Position numbers and translations under genes: made by a program
The notes under the pieces: model-generated
Databases searched by the model: none
The model's input: only the letters and a program-made list of their open reading frames with translations
Told to the model about the DNA's origin: nothing
Source: Paenibacillus sp. FSL H8-0048
GTDB taxonomy: Bacteria; Bacillota; Bacilli; Paenibacillales; Paenibacillaceae
DNA length: 64,000 bases
Direction of reading: 5' to 3'
Assembly (NCBI RefSeq): GCF_038002825.1
Contig: NZ_JBBODF010000001.1
Coordinates: forward strand, 2,294,001-2,358,000
Part shown: one piece after another, positions 28,686 through 39,675 of the stretch
Layout: each line of letters starts with the position of its first letter
Position numbering within the stretch: position 1 is the stretch's first letter

Positions 28686-30962
28686 TTATATTTCGAACTC
28701 TTCGCTTGAATCGGATAGTCCGCCGTTCTGTACTCCAGAGCTGTTGGCTACCGCAAGCACGTATACCTTATACTTGGTGCCTTTGACAATCGGGTTACCG
28801 TTAATATCTCTGGCAGCAGCCGCTATCGAGAGATTGCTTCCGTTGGGGACTGCCGATCTGTAGTAAGACGATTGCACGCTTAGGGCCTCTGCTGTACCGA
28901 AGCTCTGCTTGGAAGGGACTACGAATACCCGGTATTCGGAAATATTCGACTCACGGGCAGACTTGGTGAAGTTAACCGCAAGTTTGCCGTTATCCATGCC
29001 GTAGGTTACATTCGTCACGGAAGTGACAGGAAGCTTAGCCGATAAGGTAATGGCTGCCGATCCCTCCGACAATATGTTAGCTCCCTGGTAGCCGCCGTTT
29101 CTGACAGTCAACACATATACCCGGTAGCTGATTCCCGGCTTGATGGCTGCGCCGCGTACATCCTTGGCTGAGGCATCGAGCACCTGATTGGTGCTGTCCC
29201 CGGATGTACCTGCGGTAGTATAGTTCCCCGTATTGTTCGCCTCCGACAAGCTGAAGCTGCTGTAATAATTCATAGGCACCACCAGAATCCGGTAATGGCT
29301 GATGTAGGATTCGTCTGCGGCATGATTGAAGGCTACTCTCAGATCACGGCCATCTCCATAATCATTCACATCACTCACACTCAGATTCGATATGGCACTG
29401 AGGCCGGAGGTATTCACCAGCGTGATCGCCGGAGAAGCAGCGGATAGCACATTCGAGCCTGAATTGTTCCAGTTGCCTGCCGCGAGCACATACACTCTAT
29501 AGCTAATTCCATTCCTGATCAGGGAACCGCGTACATCTCGGCTGGAGGAGTTCAGAATCTGTTCGGTATAAGATCCTGATGTATTTACAGCCGTATAATT
29601 GGCACTGGAGACGTTATTCGCATCATTCAAGCTGAAGCTGCTGTAATAATTCATTGGCACTACCAGGATTCGGTATTGGCTGATATTGGTCTCGTCTGTG
29701 GCATGGTTGAAGGTAACCTTCAAATCCCGCCCGTCATTATAATCGTTCACATCGGTCACATTCAGGTTGGATACCCCTGCATTGGTGAGTGTGAGGGCCG
29801 CCGAAGCAGGTGACAGCACATTATTCGCAGCATTGCTGCTGTCAACCGCCAGTACATATACCCGGTAGCTGACACCCGTCTTGATCAGCGCTCCATCTGT
29901 ATCTCTGGAGCTGGAGGAAAGGTTCATGCTGATGTTGTTCCCCGTCTTGTTGATCTGCGTGTAATTGCTGCTGGACACCGCATTGGCTCTGCCCAGATCA
30001 AACACCTGGGAATTCGACGCTTTGACTACGAAGATCCGGTACGTGCTGATCTTGCTCTCATCGGCCAGCTTGTTGAAGCTGACCTGAAGATCACGGCCAT
30101 CCCCGTAATCACTGGTATCTGTTGCCTGGACGGTACCCAGTGCCGGAACTGCCTTGTTCTGCAAGGTAATAACGGCAGATGCACTGGAGAGGGCGCTGGT
30201 ATTATTGCCTTTGCCCACTGTCATTACATATACGCTATATCCCTGATTATTCTTAATCAGGTCACCGTCGATCGTTCTGGCGGCTGCATTCAGCTTCACA
30301 ACAGGATTGGCTCCTGTTACCAGAGCAACGGAGTAGTTATTGGACCCTACTGCCAGTGCAGACGACAGATTTAGTGTGGTGCCGGTCTTGGCGATAAGCA
30401 CGCGGTAGTGATCCACCAGCGATTCGTCGGCCGCACGGTTGAAGCTGACCTGAAGATCCCGGCCGTCTCCATAATCGCCGATATCCTGGGCGGTTACTCC
30501 CGATACCGGAGCCGCATTCCCGCCTACCGGAACCGGAGTGGTAATCGTTACAATCTGCGCAGCCGGATTCCAGCCAACCTCGCGGCCAAGCGCTTCACTG
30601 ACGAACCGGGTAGGCACCATAGTGCGGCCCTTCAGATTCTGGCCCGGCACATCGAGGCTGACTGCCTTGTTGTTGATTGTGGCAATTTTGGAGCCAATCT
30701 TCAGTACAATCGTTGTATCATTCTGAGAGGCAGTTACTGTCTGTGTCTTCTGATTCCACTTGATGTCGGCATTGAAGGCTTCAAAGATAGCCCGCAGCGG
30801 TACCATAGTCCGTCCGTTCACCATTATCGGCGGCTGATCGGTGGACAAGGTCACTCCATCAATAATAACTTTGATGGGTTTGGCTGCTGCCTGGGCAGGG
30901 GCCTGAAACAACATCGGGAACACTAATAATCCTGCTACAATCGAAATCCATAACTTTTTCAC
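28686..30962 (-). CDS. Secreted stalk-domain protein with five internal repeats
   Basis: A 758-residue exported protein. The signal peptide starts KKLWISIVAGLLVFPMLFQ and ends near AQA-AA. Two copper-amine-oxidase N-terminal-like stalk units follow (about 30-145), marked by NGRTMVPLRAIFEAF and KGRTMVPTRFVSEAL. The rest is five repeats of about 110-120 residues marked by DYGDGRDLQVSFN, Y(R)ILVV and (S/A)YRVYVL; the fifth is diverged (YGMDNGKLAVNFTKS). Repeats look like beta-sandwich modules. GTG start (30962), 8 bases after GGGAGG; an upstream ATG at 30995 has no ribosome site. Role unknown, probably cell-surface. No sortase or SLH anchor. Confidence 0.88.
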   Translation of the reverse strand: MKKLWISIVAGLLVFPMLFQAPAQAAAKPIKVIIDGVTLSTDQPPIMVNGRTMVPLRAIFEAFNADIKWNQKTQTVTASQNDTTIVLKIGSKIATINNKAVSLDVPGQNLKGRTMVPTRFVSEALGREVGWNPAAQIVTITTPVPVGGNAAPVSGVTAQDIGDYGDGRDLQVSFNRAADESLVDHYRVLIAKTGTTLNLSSALAVGSNNYSVALVTGANPVVKLNAAARTIDGDLIKNNQGYSVYVMTVGKGNNTSALSSASAVITLQNKAVPALGTVQATDTSDYGDGRDLQVSFNKLADESKISTYRIFVVKASNSQVFDLGRANAVSSSNYTQINKTGNNISMNLSSSSRDTDGALIKTGVSYRVYVLAVDSSNAANNVLSPASAALTLTNAGVSNLNVTDVNDYNDGRDLKVTFNHATDETNISQYRILVVPMNYYSSFSLNDANNVSSANYTAVNTSGSYTEQILNSSSRDVRGSLIRNGISYRVYVLAAGNWNNSGSNVLSAASPAITLVNTSGLSAISNLSVSDVNDYGDGRDLRVAFNHAADESYISHYRILVVPMNYYSSFSLSEANNTGNYTTAGTSGDSTNQVLDASAKDVRGAAIKPGISYRVYVLTVRNGGYQGANILSEGSAAITLSAKLPVTSVTNVTYGMDNGKLAVNFTKSARESNISEYRVFVVPSKQSFGTAEALSVQSSYYRSAVPNGSNLSIAAAARDINGNPIVKGTKYKVYVLAVANSSGVQNGGLSDSSEEFEI

Positions 30963-31089
30963 AAACTCACCCTCCCGAAATAGGAAACATCTCACATTTT
31001 TCTATCTCTTTGACGCAAGCCGGGCGGAAAAAGTTTCTCTCTGAACCGGTTACAAAAAAATAACCTTTGGAGCCGGTTCCATAGACGGC

Positions 31090-31138
31090 AAAAAGACTGC
31101 AACAGAGAATACCCATGGGATATTCCGCTATTACAGTC
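31090..31138 (-). terminator. Terminator of lipoprotein gene
   Basis: Minus-strand imperfect hairpin closed by GACTG and CAGTC, with GAATATCCC/GGGTATTC inside, then TTTTT. Confidence 0.75.
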
Positions 31139-31161
31139 CCGGTTCCGGGCACCCTGCCGAA

Positions 31162-31590
31162 TCAGTCCGCTTTGGTCAGACTGGACAATACCCGCTGAAT
31201 CACTACAGGATCTTTTCCGACTATTTTTTCCACATAAGTAAATACTACTGGTTCATCCATCTCAATCCCTTCCGGCGCATCCTCTGTGCCAGCACCTAGT
31301 TCAAAGGCCGTTGGCCCTTCCTCTGTCACAATCTCCACGGAATGGGGGTCCATCTGCCCGACATAAGTACCTGAGCCTTGAATCTTCTCTGACTCTTCGG
31401 CTGCGGAAGGACTAGACTTAAGCACCGGACTGGCGAGAGGTACCGCCGCCGTCTGTACAGGAATGCCCGAAGAGCCTCCTGAGGACGATTCTCCGGGGGC
31501 TTCCGCCGGGCTGTTCCCGCCGCAAGCCGTCAGGGTGAGCATCAATGCAGCGATTGCTGTCATACCGGGTAGCGTACGCTCTAGTCTCAT
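31162..31590 (-). CDS. Small lipoprotein of unknown function
   Basis: A 142-residue protein with a signal peptide ending in the lipobox LTAC-GG (Cys23), so it is lipid-anchored outside the membrane. A Ser/Pro/Ala-rich linker (about 25-65) leads to a small domain (about 70-140) with GTYVGQMDPHSVEIVTEEG and VVFTYVEKIVGKDPVVI, probably a beta barrel. I do not recognise a named family. ATG start behind GAGGAGG. It is upstream of, and on the same strand as, the stalk-domain gene, but with its own terminator. Confidence 0.85.
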   Translation of the reverse strand: MRLERTLPGMTAIAALMLTLTACGGNSPAEAPGESSSGGSSGIPVQTAAVPLASPVLKSSPSAAEESEKIQGSGTYVGQMDPHSVEIVTEEGPTAFELGAGTEDAPEGIEMDEPVVFTYVEKIVGKDPVVIQRVLSSLTKAD

Positions 31591-31761
31591 GATGTGTACC
31601 TCCTCTGTTAGTTGTGTGCTGCTTACCTTACCTAAGGATTACCCCGCAAGCCGGGTAGTGTAAACTTGCCGTTACGGGCTGGGCATCAGCCGTACGCACA
31701 GAAGCGCCGGACTAATACAATACATGAAGAGCCTTATTCAGCATTTGAAGGAGTGGTATCC

Positions 31762-32394
31762 TTGAGAATCGATATCGGCTGCGGCCCCGGCAAAGAGTCC
31801 GGGTATCTGGGAATCGACCGCACACTGTACCCCGGGGTGGATATCGTCTGCGATATTTGCGAAGGAATCCCCCTGCCCGACAATACGGCCGAATTCGTGA
31901 TGGCCAGCCGGGTCATGCCTTATGTGAACGATCTTTTTGCAGCGATGTCAGAGATTTATAGAATAAGCACGCACCAAGCGGTTGTGTGTATTCTCTCACC
32001 CTATGCCCATAGCTTCCCGCATGCTTCCAACCCTATGTTTAAGCAAAAGTTCGATGAGTATACCCCCCGCTATTTCACCGGCCGCTTCTTCCAGCCCTCT
32101 CAGAGTCCGCTGTGCCCGGAGATCCCTGATTATCCCGTACCACTGCCGCCGTTTGACTTCAGATTGCTGCGGATGGAGCTGTTCTATCAATATCCGTATG
32201 ACGACAATCTGTATGATGCGGAAGAGCTGGAGGTTCTGAAGACGCTGCAGTCCAATGTCATCCATGAAATTATGTACCACTTCGCCGTCATTAAGCGGGA
32301 GATTACGGGTGAGGAACTGGAGGCGATGAGCCGGAAGGTGCTGCCTGAGCCACAGGCGCTGCTGGAGCGCAGGCTTCGGCTGCATAACAGGTAA
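31762..32394 (+). CDS. Class I SAM-dependent methyltransferase-like protein
   Basis: A 210-residue protein with a methyltransferase motif I at its very N-terminus (IDIGCGPGKESGYLGIDR), then DICEGIPLPDNTAEFVMAS as the usual acidic loop and strand 4. The C-terminal half (HEIMYHFAVIKREITG) is unfamiliar. The substrate is unknown. I use TTG 31762, 8 bases after AAGGAG, which puts the motif at residues 2-19; the frame extends 32 codons further without a ribosome site. Single gene. Confidence 0.82.
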   Translation: MRIDIGCGPGKESGYLGIDRTLYPGVDIVCDICEGIPLPDNTAEFVMASRVMPYVNDLFAAMSEIYRISTHQAVVCILSPYAHSFPHASNPMFKQKFDEYTPRYFTGRFFQPSQSPLCPEIPDYPVPLPPFDFRLLRMELFYQYPYDDNLYDAEELEVLKTLQSNVIHEIMYHFAVIKREITGEELEAMSRKVLPEPQALLERRLRLHNR

Positions 32395-32477
32395 TATATG
32401 TTATAAAAATCGGGATGGACATACAAGATTGCCCAAAACGGAACATAGGCTAATACAACACAAGCAAGATGGCATAT

Positions 32478-32509
32478 CGGCTCACACAGGAGCCGGTCTG
32501 CTTTTTTTT
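32478..32509 (+). terminator. Terminator of methyltransferase gene
   Basis: Arms CGGCTC and GAGCCG followed by GTCTGC and eight T. Confidence 0.85.
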
Positions 32510-32565
32510 GAAGTATAGAAGAATTTATTTGTTTCACATGATAACTTATCCTTCTATTTCTCGCT

Positions 32566-32604
32566 GAAACGGTACCGTCCTTTAAAGGACGGCAAAGCCG
32601 TTTC
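32566..32604 (+). promoter_or_regulatory. Structured hairpin in the DUF11 gene leader
   Basis: Outer arms GAAACGG and CCGTTTC, an asymmetric internal loop (TA on one side, CAAAG on the other), inner arms CCGTCC and GGACGG, and loop TTTAAA. It sits 28 bases before the ribosome site and is not followed by T, so it does not look like a terminator. Confidence 0.5.
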
Positions 32605-32645
32605 CACTTGCTGTTAGAGCTTCTATTCAAAAGGAGGTGAAAATT

Positions 32646-35600
32646 ATTCCTCTAGTCGTCCGGTCTACGGTTAATGCAACAGGCGCCATCACTTTCACAG
32701 GCAACACGCTGGGACTAAGCCGCTCTGAAACTGCCGGTGTACCGGGTACGCAGGACAGTATCGGAGGCTTCTCTACGATCAATACAGCTTCTGTATACGG
32801 CACCTACCCCGCTGGCACTACCAGTCTATATCAGAACAACAGTTCAGCCGCTATTCTAGTACTCCCTGCAGGAAGCACGGTTCTGTATGCTGAGCTGATT
32901 TGGGGCGGTTCCTATGTTAACGGTAACGTCAATCTCACTTCTGCAATCAACAACCCGGTATCCTTTACAACACCACTCGGGAACACGGTCAGCGTAACCC
33001 CCGATTCAGCCACAGCCAATTCGGTGGATCTGGGTGGCGGGGCACTCGCGTATGTCCGCTCCGCCAATGTCACAAGCACCATTCAAGCCTCAGGTGCCGG
33101 AACCTATGTCACTGGCGGTGTAGTCGGGACTATTGTTATTCCTGGTGATTCCACTGCCAACCATGCGGGCTGGACACTTGCCGTCATCTACCAGAATCCG
33201 TCGCTGCCCTTCCGCAACATGTCACTGCGCGCAGGCGCCGTCCTTGTCCAAGCTTCCTCGGCTCCGGTGGTCACCACCATTACCGGCTTCGCCACACCGG
33301 TTACCGGCGCGCTGGGCGGACGTATCCAGTTCAGCGCCCAGGAAGGAGATGCCAACCGCTCGGGAGATCAGGCGCTTTTCGGCCCTACCTCTACTACTCA
33401 GGTCGCCTTGTCCGGTCCTAATAACTTCGCGAACAACTTCTTTGCCTCGCAGATTAACAATGATGCCGGCAATCTGAATACGACAGGCACGTTCGGCACC
33501 CGCAACCAGACCAACGGCAGTCCGGGCTCCAACATTGTCGGGGGGCGGCAGGGCTGGGATATCACGAATGTGGATGTCTCTGCGCGTCTGGTCAATAATC
33601 AGTCCTCTGCACTCCTGACCTTGACTACATCAGGCGATGCGTATGTCGTTAACGCGAACGGACTGCAAATTGATATCAACGCGCCCAAGATCTCCTTGAC
33701 CAAAAGCGCAAATGTCGCCGGTACTATCGTTGGCGATCTGGTCACTTATACTGTAACGGTCAGCAATAGCGGCACAGCAAGCGCAGCCAGTGTTGTATTG
33801 TCGGATGCTTTACCGGCAGGTCTTACTTTTGTCACAGGAAGTGTGGTGGTTGCCGGTGTTTCCAGGCCGACTTATGATATAACCTCCGGCATCCCGCTGG
33901 GATCATTGGCCCTTGGCACTTCCATAACAGTTACCTATCAAGCCAGAGTGACTTCCTTGCCGAATCCGCAATTTGTGCCCAACACGGCTAACGCTGCCTT
34001 CACCTTCCAGAGTGTGGCCGGAGGCCCGATTGTGAGCGGGGTTATTCCATCCAACACACAATCGCTGCCGGTATATTCCCCGGTGCTCGGCATTGTCAAA
34101 AGCGCCAATACAACCAATGCAACCGTCGGAGACCAGATTCTCTACACCCTGCAAATCTCCAATACCGGCAATATCGGCGCCACTACTACGCTCACGGATA
34201 ACATCCCTGCCGGCAGCTCCTACATTCCGGGAAGCTTCACAGTAAACGGTACGCCCGTGGCGGGGAATCCCGCCGCCGGGATCGCCATCGGCACCATCGC
34301 GGCGGGAGGAAGCTCGACCGTTCAGTTCCGCGTGCTGGTGAATAGCCTGCCCTCTCCTCCGCAGCTCGTTGACCAGGCTACAGCCGCTTATACCTTCCTG
34401 GTTCCTGACGGGCGGACCGTGAACGGTTCGGCCGCCTCCAATACGCTCACCATACCGGTAAGACTGCCTAATGTCGCCCTTGTCAAAAGCGCCAGCTTCC
34501 CGGATGTCGCCGTAGGCGATACCCTGCAGTATACGTCTGTGGTTACTAATAACGGAATCGTCGCCATCACGAATGTCGTGCTCTCTGATCCGATCCCTGC
34601 AGGCAGCACTCTAGTGCCTGGAAGTGTGGTGGTGGCGGGAACCTCACGGCCAGCCGCTGATCCGGCTTCGGGGATATCTGTCGGCACCATTGCGCCAGGG
34701 GCCAGCGTAACAGTAACCTTCCAGGTGAGTGTCACCTCTGTGCCGGGAAGCGGCCAGCTCGCTAACCAGTCATCGGCCTCTTACAGCTCGGGGTCCTTCA
34801 ATGCCATCACACAGTCCAATACAACGCTCACCCCTGTCTATCAGCCAATAATCGGCATTGTCAAAAGCGCCAGCCCCGGCAGCGCCACGGTTGGGGGAAA
34901 TGTCCAGTACACGCTGCAGGTACAGAACACTGGCAACCTCGCAGCAACAGTAACCTTAACGGACACGATTCCTGCCGGGTCTGCCTTCGTCGCCGGAAGC
35001 GTCACAGTGAATGGAGTGGTCCGGCCGTCAGATTCTCCGGTAAGCGGAATTCCGCTCGGGTCCGTAGCACCGGGAGCCGCCTTGACCGTAACCTTCCTCA
35101 CCACTGTTCAATCCCTGCCGTCTCCGGCAACCTTGACGGACCAGGGCAGCAGCAGTTACACCTATCAGTTGCCCAGCGGACGCTCCCTGTCCGGTGGAAG
35201 TGTATCTAATACAGTGACTATTCCGGTCTCTGCGCCCAACATCACGATTCTCAAAAATGCCAATCTCACCTCTGTGGCTGTAGGCGAATATCTTACTTAC
35301 ACCGTCTCCGTATCCAACCCCAGCGGTGTAGCTGTTAACAATGTAGTGCTGTCTGATCCGGCTCCGGCCGGCAGTGCCTTTGTAGCGGGGACAGTCACAG
35401 TGAACGGGACGGCTGTACCCTCTGCCAATCCGAATGCCGGGATCGCTCTTGGCACACTTGCTGCGGGTGCTACAAGCATCGTTGTCTTCCAGGTTAATGC
35501 GACCTCTATTCCAAGCCCGCCACAATTGAGCAACCGGGCAAGCGCGTCCTTTACATCAGGCACATTCAGCGGAACAGCCCTATCGGGCACAGTATCTACT

Positions 35601-35820
35601 CCGGTCTTCATTCCAGTCATTGGACTTGTCAAAAGCGCAAGCCCTGCGCAGGCCTCTGTCGGCAGTCTGCTCTCCTTCTCCATCCTGGCGAGCAACACCG
35701 GCAATATCGCGGCCATGCTGAATCTGACCGATGCCCTGCCGCCGCAGACGGTATTCGAGACCAACAGCGTAAGTATAGGCGGGACGCCGCTGCCGGGATA
35801 CAGCCCCTTAACCGGTATTC
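32646..35820 (+). pseudogene. DUF11 gene fragment 1 (N-terminal domain, repeats 1-5 and part of 6)
   Basis: Open from the ribosome site to the transposon, about 1,058 codons, then 11 bases of element before a stop. It holds the N-terminal domain with VLYAELIWGGSY and AVIYQNPSLPFRNMSLRAG, and repeats starting at KISLTKSANVAG, VLGIVKSANTTN, VALVKSASFPD, IIGIVKSASPGS, ITILKNANLTS and VIGLVKSASPAQ. A GTG at 32637 lies within the ribosome site itself and cannot be a good start. A truncated product from this part is conceivable. Confidence 0.85.
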
Positions 35821-37513
35821 GAGGCCACTGAATAACTTACGATTTTTTTAAAAAGTACGAAAAAGCGGTAATGAAAAGACGGCTATCCTCCCAATGCTAT
35901 GGGAGAATAGCCGTCTTTTCATGTATTTCCTCTTATTTTAATCTTGTCATTTACTCTGTCAGTTTCAATATTCGCTTCAGATTAACGGCGAATATCGCCA
36001 TAGCACCTTGCAGTTGCATCCCTAAAAGACCTGAGGACGACGCTACATCGTACCCGTGTCGATGTTTCAGTTCACTGTTCTTCGCTTCAATTTTGTATCG
36101 TTCTTTCGCCTTGGTTTTAAAGTACTCCTTTTCCTGAAATTCAGCTTGTTCGGAGTGCTCGTCCGACAGCATGGTTACAGCGTACGTCTTGCTGGCTCCA
36201 CCGTTGTAACACCCTTCCTTAAAAGGGCAACTCTTGCACTTTTCTACATCAAAGTAGTATACTTCCCTTTGATTTTTTCCGCCTTCTTTCTTCCTTCCTT
36301 GTTTGGCTTTCCGAATCGCCATATGGCCCGCCTTACATACGTACATTCCTGCATCTTTGTTTAACTCGAATTCATCTTCTTTCTTACGTCCGCCTTGTGT
36401 GATTTGCGGATTCAATTTTGCAATTAATTCAATATTGTTATGTTTGCTGTAAGCGATATTGTCTTTTTCTGAGTATGCCCTATCGCCAATCACCGTCTTC
36501 ACGTCCATGCCCGCCATTTTGCTTTTCTCTATGAGCGTCTGTAGTTGCTTGCCGTCATTCTTCTCTCCAGTCGTGATTATGGCAGCTGTAATGATTCGTT
36601 CCTCGGTCATAGCGAGGTGCGTTTTGTAGCCAAAGAACGACGTGTCCGCGCTCTTGTGACCGACACGCGCATCTTGATCTTCTGAAATGCGTAGCTGTTC
36701 CACAATATCGCTTGTAGTTTCTTTGAGCAGATTTAGCGGTTCCGTAATTTTTGGCAATTGGGCAATTTCAAGTTGCGTCTCGACGGCCTTGGCAAGCTTC
36801 TCACAATATTCGATCTCTTCTTCGAGCGTATCGACTACGTTCTTGACGGGAAGTTTCTCTTTCAGGGATTCGTCTATAGAATAAATCGCTTTTCGTAACT
36901 TCCGGGAACGATCTTGCAAAATCTCTCTCGGAGATTTCTGATTGTAACGGGCTTTCGTATGCGTAGCGTCAACAATAATGGAATGGCTCTGAATAATATT
37001 CAACTGGATGGCCAGTTCTACCGTCTTACCAATAAGCATGTCTAACAGATCCATGTCCTTCAGCCGCAGTTTGCGGAATTTCGTCAGGGAGCTTGGGTCG
37101 ATTACCGAATCTTCTGGTGCCATGCCAAGGAAAAATTTGAACGAGAGGTCATACTTCGAACGCTCGACAATATCGACGTCAGACAATTCAAAGATCGCTT
37201 TCAGAAGCAAGTATTTAAACATGCGAATAGGATCAATAGCGTTGCGTCCATTGTCCAAACAGTATTTTTCTTCCAGTTCTTCGTATATGAAAGTGAAGTC
37301 CACCCGTTCGTTAATTTGACGGAGCACATTGTCCTTCGGCACGACGATGTCATACAGTGCCGCATAAGGACTCAGAACCAAAGTTTGCTGTTGCCGAATC
37401 ATCCGCACTCACCCGCTTTCATGATAATTCCATTATACTAAAAAAAGGTACAGCCTCTTCAATTTTATTGAAGGACTATACCTTTTTATATGTTGGACTT
37501 TTTCAGTGGCCTC
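35821..37513. mobile_element. IS1182-family insertion sequence
   Basis: A 1,693-bp element with 12-bp perfect terminal inverted repeats GAGGCCACTGAA (weaker match beyond). It is flanked by a 9-bp direct duplication CCGGTATTC at 35812-35820 and 37514-37522. One transposase gene on the minus strand fills it. Hairpins stand near each end (35873-35920 with 14-bp arms GAAAAGACGGCTAT; and about 37442-37488), which would stop transcription leaving or entering. Complete by eye, and inserted inside repeat 6 of the DUF11 gene. Confidence 0.93.
35951..37408 (-). CDS. IS1182 family transposase
   Basis: A 485-residue DDE transposase. N-terminal DUF772-type domain (about 40-120, with FKYLLLKAIFELSDVDIVE). 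Catalytic residues are the Asp in IIVDATHTKARYN, the Asp in VIGDRAYSEKDN, and the Glu in KERYKIEAKNSELKHRHG. A Cys cluster CKSCPFKEGC between them is the zinc-finger-like insertion of this family. Full length with no frameshift, so probably active. It runs opposite to the host gene. Confidence 0.95.
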   Translation of the reverse strand: MRMIRQQQTLVLSPYAALYDIVVPKDNVLRQINERVDFTFIYEELEEKYCLDNGRNAIDPIRMFKYLLLKAIFELSDVDIVERSKYDLSFKFFLGMAPEDSVIDPSSLTKFRKLRLKDMDLLDMLIGKTVELAIQLNIIQSHSIIVDATHTKARYNQKSPREILQDRSRKLRKAIYSIDESLKEKLPVKNVVDTLEEEIEYCEKLAKAVETQLEIAQLPKITEPLNLLKETTSDIVEQLRISEDQDARVGHKSADTSFFGYKTHLAMTEERIITAAIITTGEKNDGKQLQTLIEKSKMAGMDVKTVIGDRAYSEKDNIAYSKHNNIELIAKLNPQITQGGRKKEDEFELNKDAGMYVCKAGHMAIRKAKQGRKKEGGKNQREVYYFDVEKCKSCPFKEGCYNGGASKTYAVTMLSDEHSEQAEFQEKEYFKTKAKERYKIEAKNSELKHRHGYDVASSSGLLGMQLQGAMAIFAVNLKRILKLTE

Positions 37514-39675
37514 CCGGTATTCCGGTGGGGCCGCTTGCTCCGGGTGACAGTGTTGTAGTCAGCTTCCTGGTTACGGTAACTGCGCTCCCCCCGAACCAGC
37601 AGCTGCCCAATAACGCAGCGGCTTCCTATACTTTCACCCTGCCGGATGGGCGCCAGCTTGGCGGTAACGCCGTATCAAACACACTTACAGTACCCGTCTC
37701 GGCACCGAATGTCAGTATTGTCAAAAGCGTCAATGCCATTGATGCCGTGACCGGTGACATTCTTACCTTCACCTCCGTGCTGACGAATAACAGCATTACC
37801 TCTGTCAGCAACATCATTCTCAGCGATCCCTTGCCAGAGAATGCAGCGTTCCTTCCCGGAACCGTAATTGTCGGCGGCGTCTCCCAGCCGTTGTCAGTTC
37901 CGTCCGCCGGTATCCCAATCGGCAGCCTGGGGCCTGGGGCCTCCGTTGCCGTCACATTCGAGGTGAGAATAACCATGCCGATTCCTTCGCAGGTCAATAA
38001 CCAATCGACCGTCAGCTTCACCTCCGGGGTCTTCTCCGGCTCTTCATCATCCAATGTCACCACCACACCGGTCACACAACCCCAGATCTCCCTGGTCAAA
38101 AGCGCCAGTGACCTGAACGCCACCGTTGGCGATACGGTCATCTATACCATTGTAGTCAGCAATAGCGGTAACCTTGCCGCCAATGTTACGTTAACCGACA
38201 ATATCCCGGCTGGTACTACCTTTGACCCTAACAGTGTCATTGTCGGCGGTTTCCCTCAGCCAGGGGCTGCACCGGATACCGGAATCACAGTCGGAACCGT
38301 AGCTCCCGGGGCAAGTGTGTCTGTCAGCTTCACGGTCTTCATCGTGTCCCTGCCTTCCCCGCAGCAGCTGGTCAATCAGGCAGCTTCTACCTATACCTTC
38401 ACGCCGCCTGACGGCCGGCTGCTCAGCGGCAGCGCCGTCTCCAATACCGTGACCATCGCAGTCTCTGCTCCCAACCTGTCGGTGGTCAAGAGCACCACGT
38501 CCACTTCAGTGGCACTCGGTGACACGATTGCGTATTCCGTCAACATCACGAATAGCGGGGCGGACCCGGTTAACAATGTGATTCTCAGCGATCCGACACC
38601 CGATGGTGCTGCTTTTGTACCGGGCAGCGTATCCGTGAATGGGGTTCCTTTTCCGAACGCCAATCCGGCCTCCGGGGTTCCCATCAGCACGCTTGCCTCC
38701 GGCGCCTCAGCCGTCGTCTCATACAGCGTCACCGTCACCTCCGTACCGGCGGATACCTCCATTGATAATCAGGCGACGGTCACCTACACCTCCGGTGTCT
38801 TCGCCGGCTCAACCTTCTCGAACCCTGTGGCAGTCCCCGTCTTCCAGCCGGTAATTGCAGCAACCAAAGCAGCAAATACCACCAATGCCACGGTTGGAGA
38901 TACCGTGACCTATACCATTAATATCACCAATACAGGTAACTACGGAGCAAGCCTGACGGTCACGGACAATATTCCGGCCGGCACTACCTTTGTGGCCAAC
39001 AGCGTGCTGATTAATGGTCTGCCTCTGCCGCAGGCCGATCCTTCCACAGGAATCGCCGCTGGAAGCATTGCTCCGGGAGCAACGGTAGCCGTTACGTTCT
39101 CGGTGGTCATCACTTCATTGCCATCGCCGCAGTTCCTGGTCAACCAGGGAACCGTTGCTTCCAGCTTCACCTTGCCTGACGGAAGAACCCTGGGTGGTTC
39201 AACACTCACCAATACCGTAACCATGCCGGTCTCAAACCCGAATCTGGGGATTGTCAAAACAACGGCGACCACCGCAACCAATGTCGGAGACACCATCACC
39301 TATTCCGTAACCTTGACCAACAACGGGATTGCGGCAGTCAATAATGTGGTATTCACGGATGCTCTGCCTGCCGGTACCGCCTTTGTTCCGGGCAGCGTGC
39401 TCGTGGACGGTGTGCCCCGCCCCGCCGCTTCACCGGCTACCGGGGTGACCCTGGGCAGTATTGCTCCCGGGGCTTCCGTCACCGTGTCCTTCAGCGTTAC
39501 GGTTACAGCGCTGCCGCCGTCCGGGGTACTGAACAATCAGTCCTCGGCCAGCTTCACCTCCGGCGCTCTGTCCAGTGCAGCCTTCTCTAATATTGTGACC
39601 ACGCCGGTATTCCAGCCGATTATCGCTGCAGCGAAGAGCGCAAGCTCTCAAAATGCAACGGTAGGCGACACTTAT
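37514..39675 (+). pseudogene. DUF11 gene fragment 2 (rest of repeat 6 to repeat 12)
   Basis: Resumes directly after the element (GIPVGPLAPGDSVVV) and runs open through repeats starting VSIVKSVNAID, ISLVKSASDLN, LSVVKSTTSTS, VIAATKAANTT, LGIVKTTATTA and IIAAAKSASSQ. It ends where the stretch ATVGDT should continue as V-T-Y-T: seven bases (TTATTAT) stand where six are expected, a +1 shift in a TA-rich run. A stop follows within about 35 codons. Confidence 0.85.

Noticed and set aside
32566..32604. Cyclic-di-GMP (GEMM) riboswitch
   Set aside because: The GGCAAAGCC-like string recalls GEMM, but the paired receptor helix and other conserved segments are absent. Only a simple two-part stem is present.
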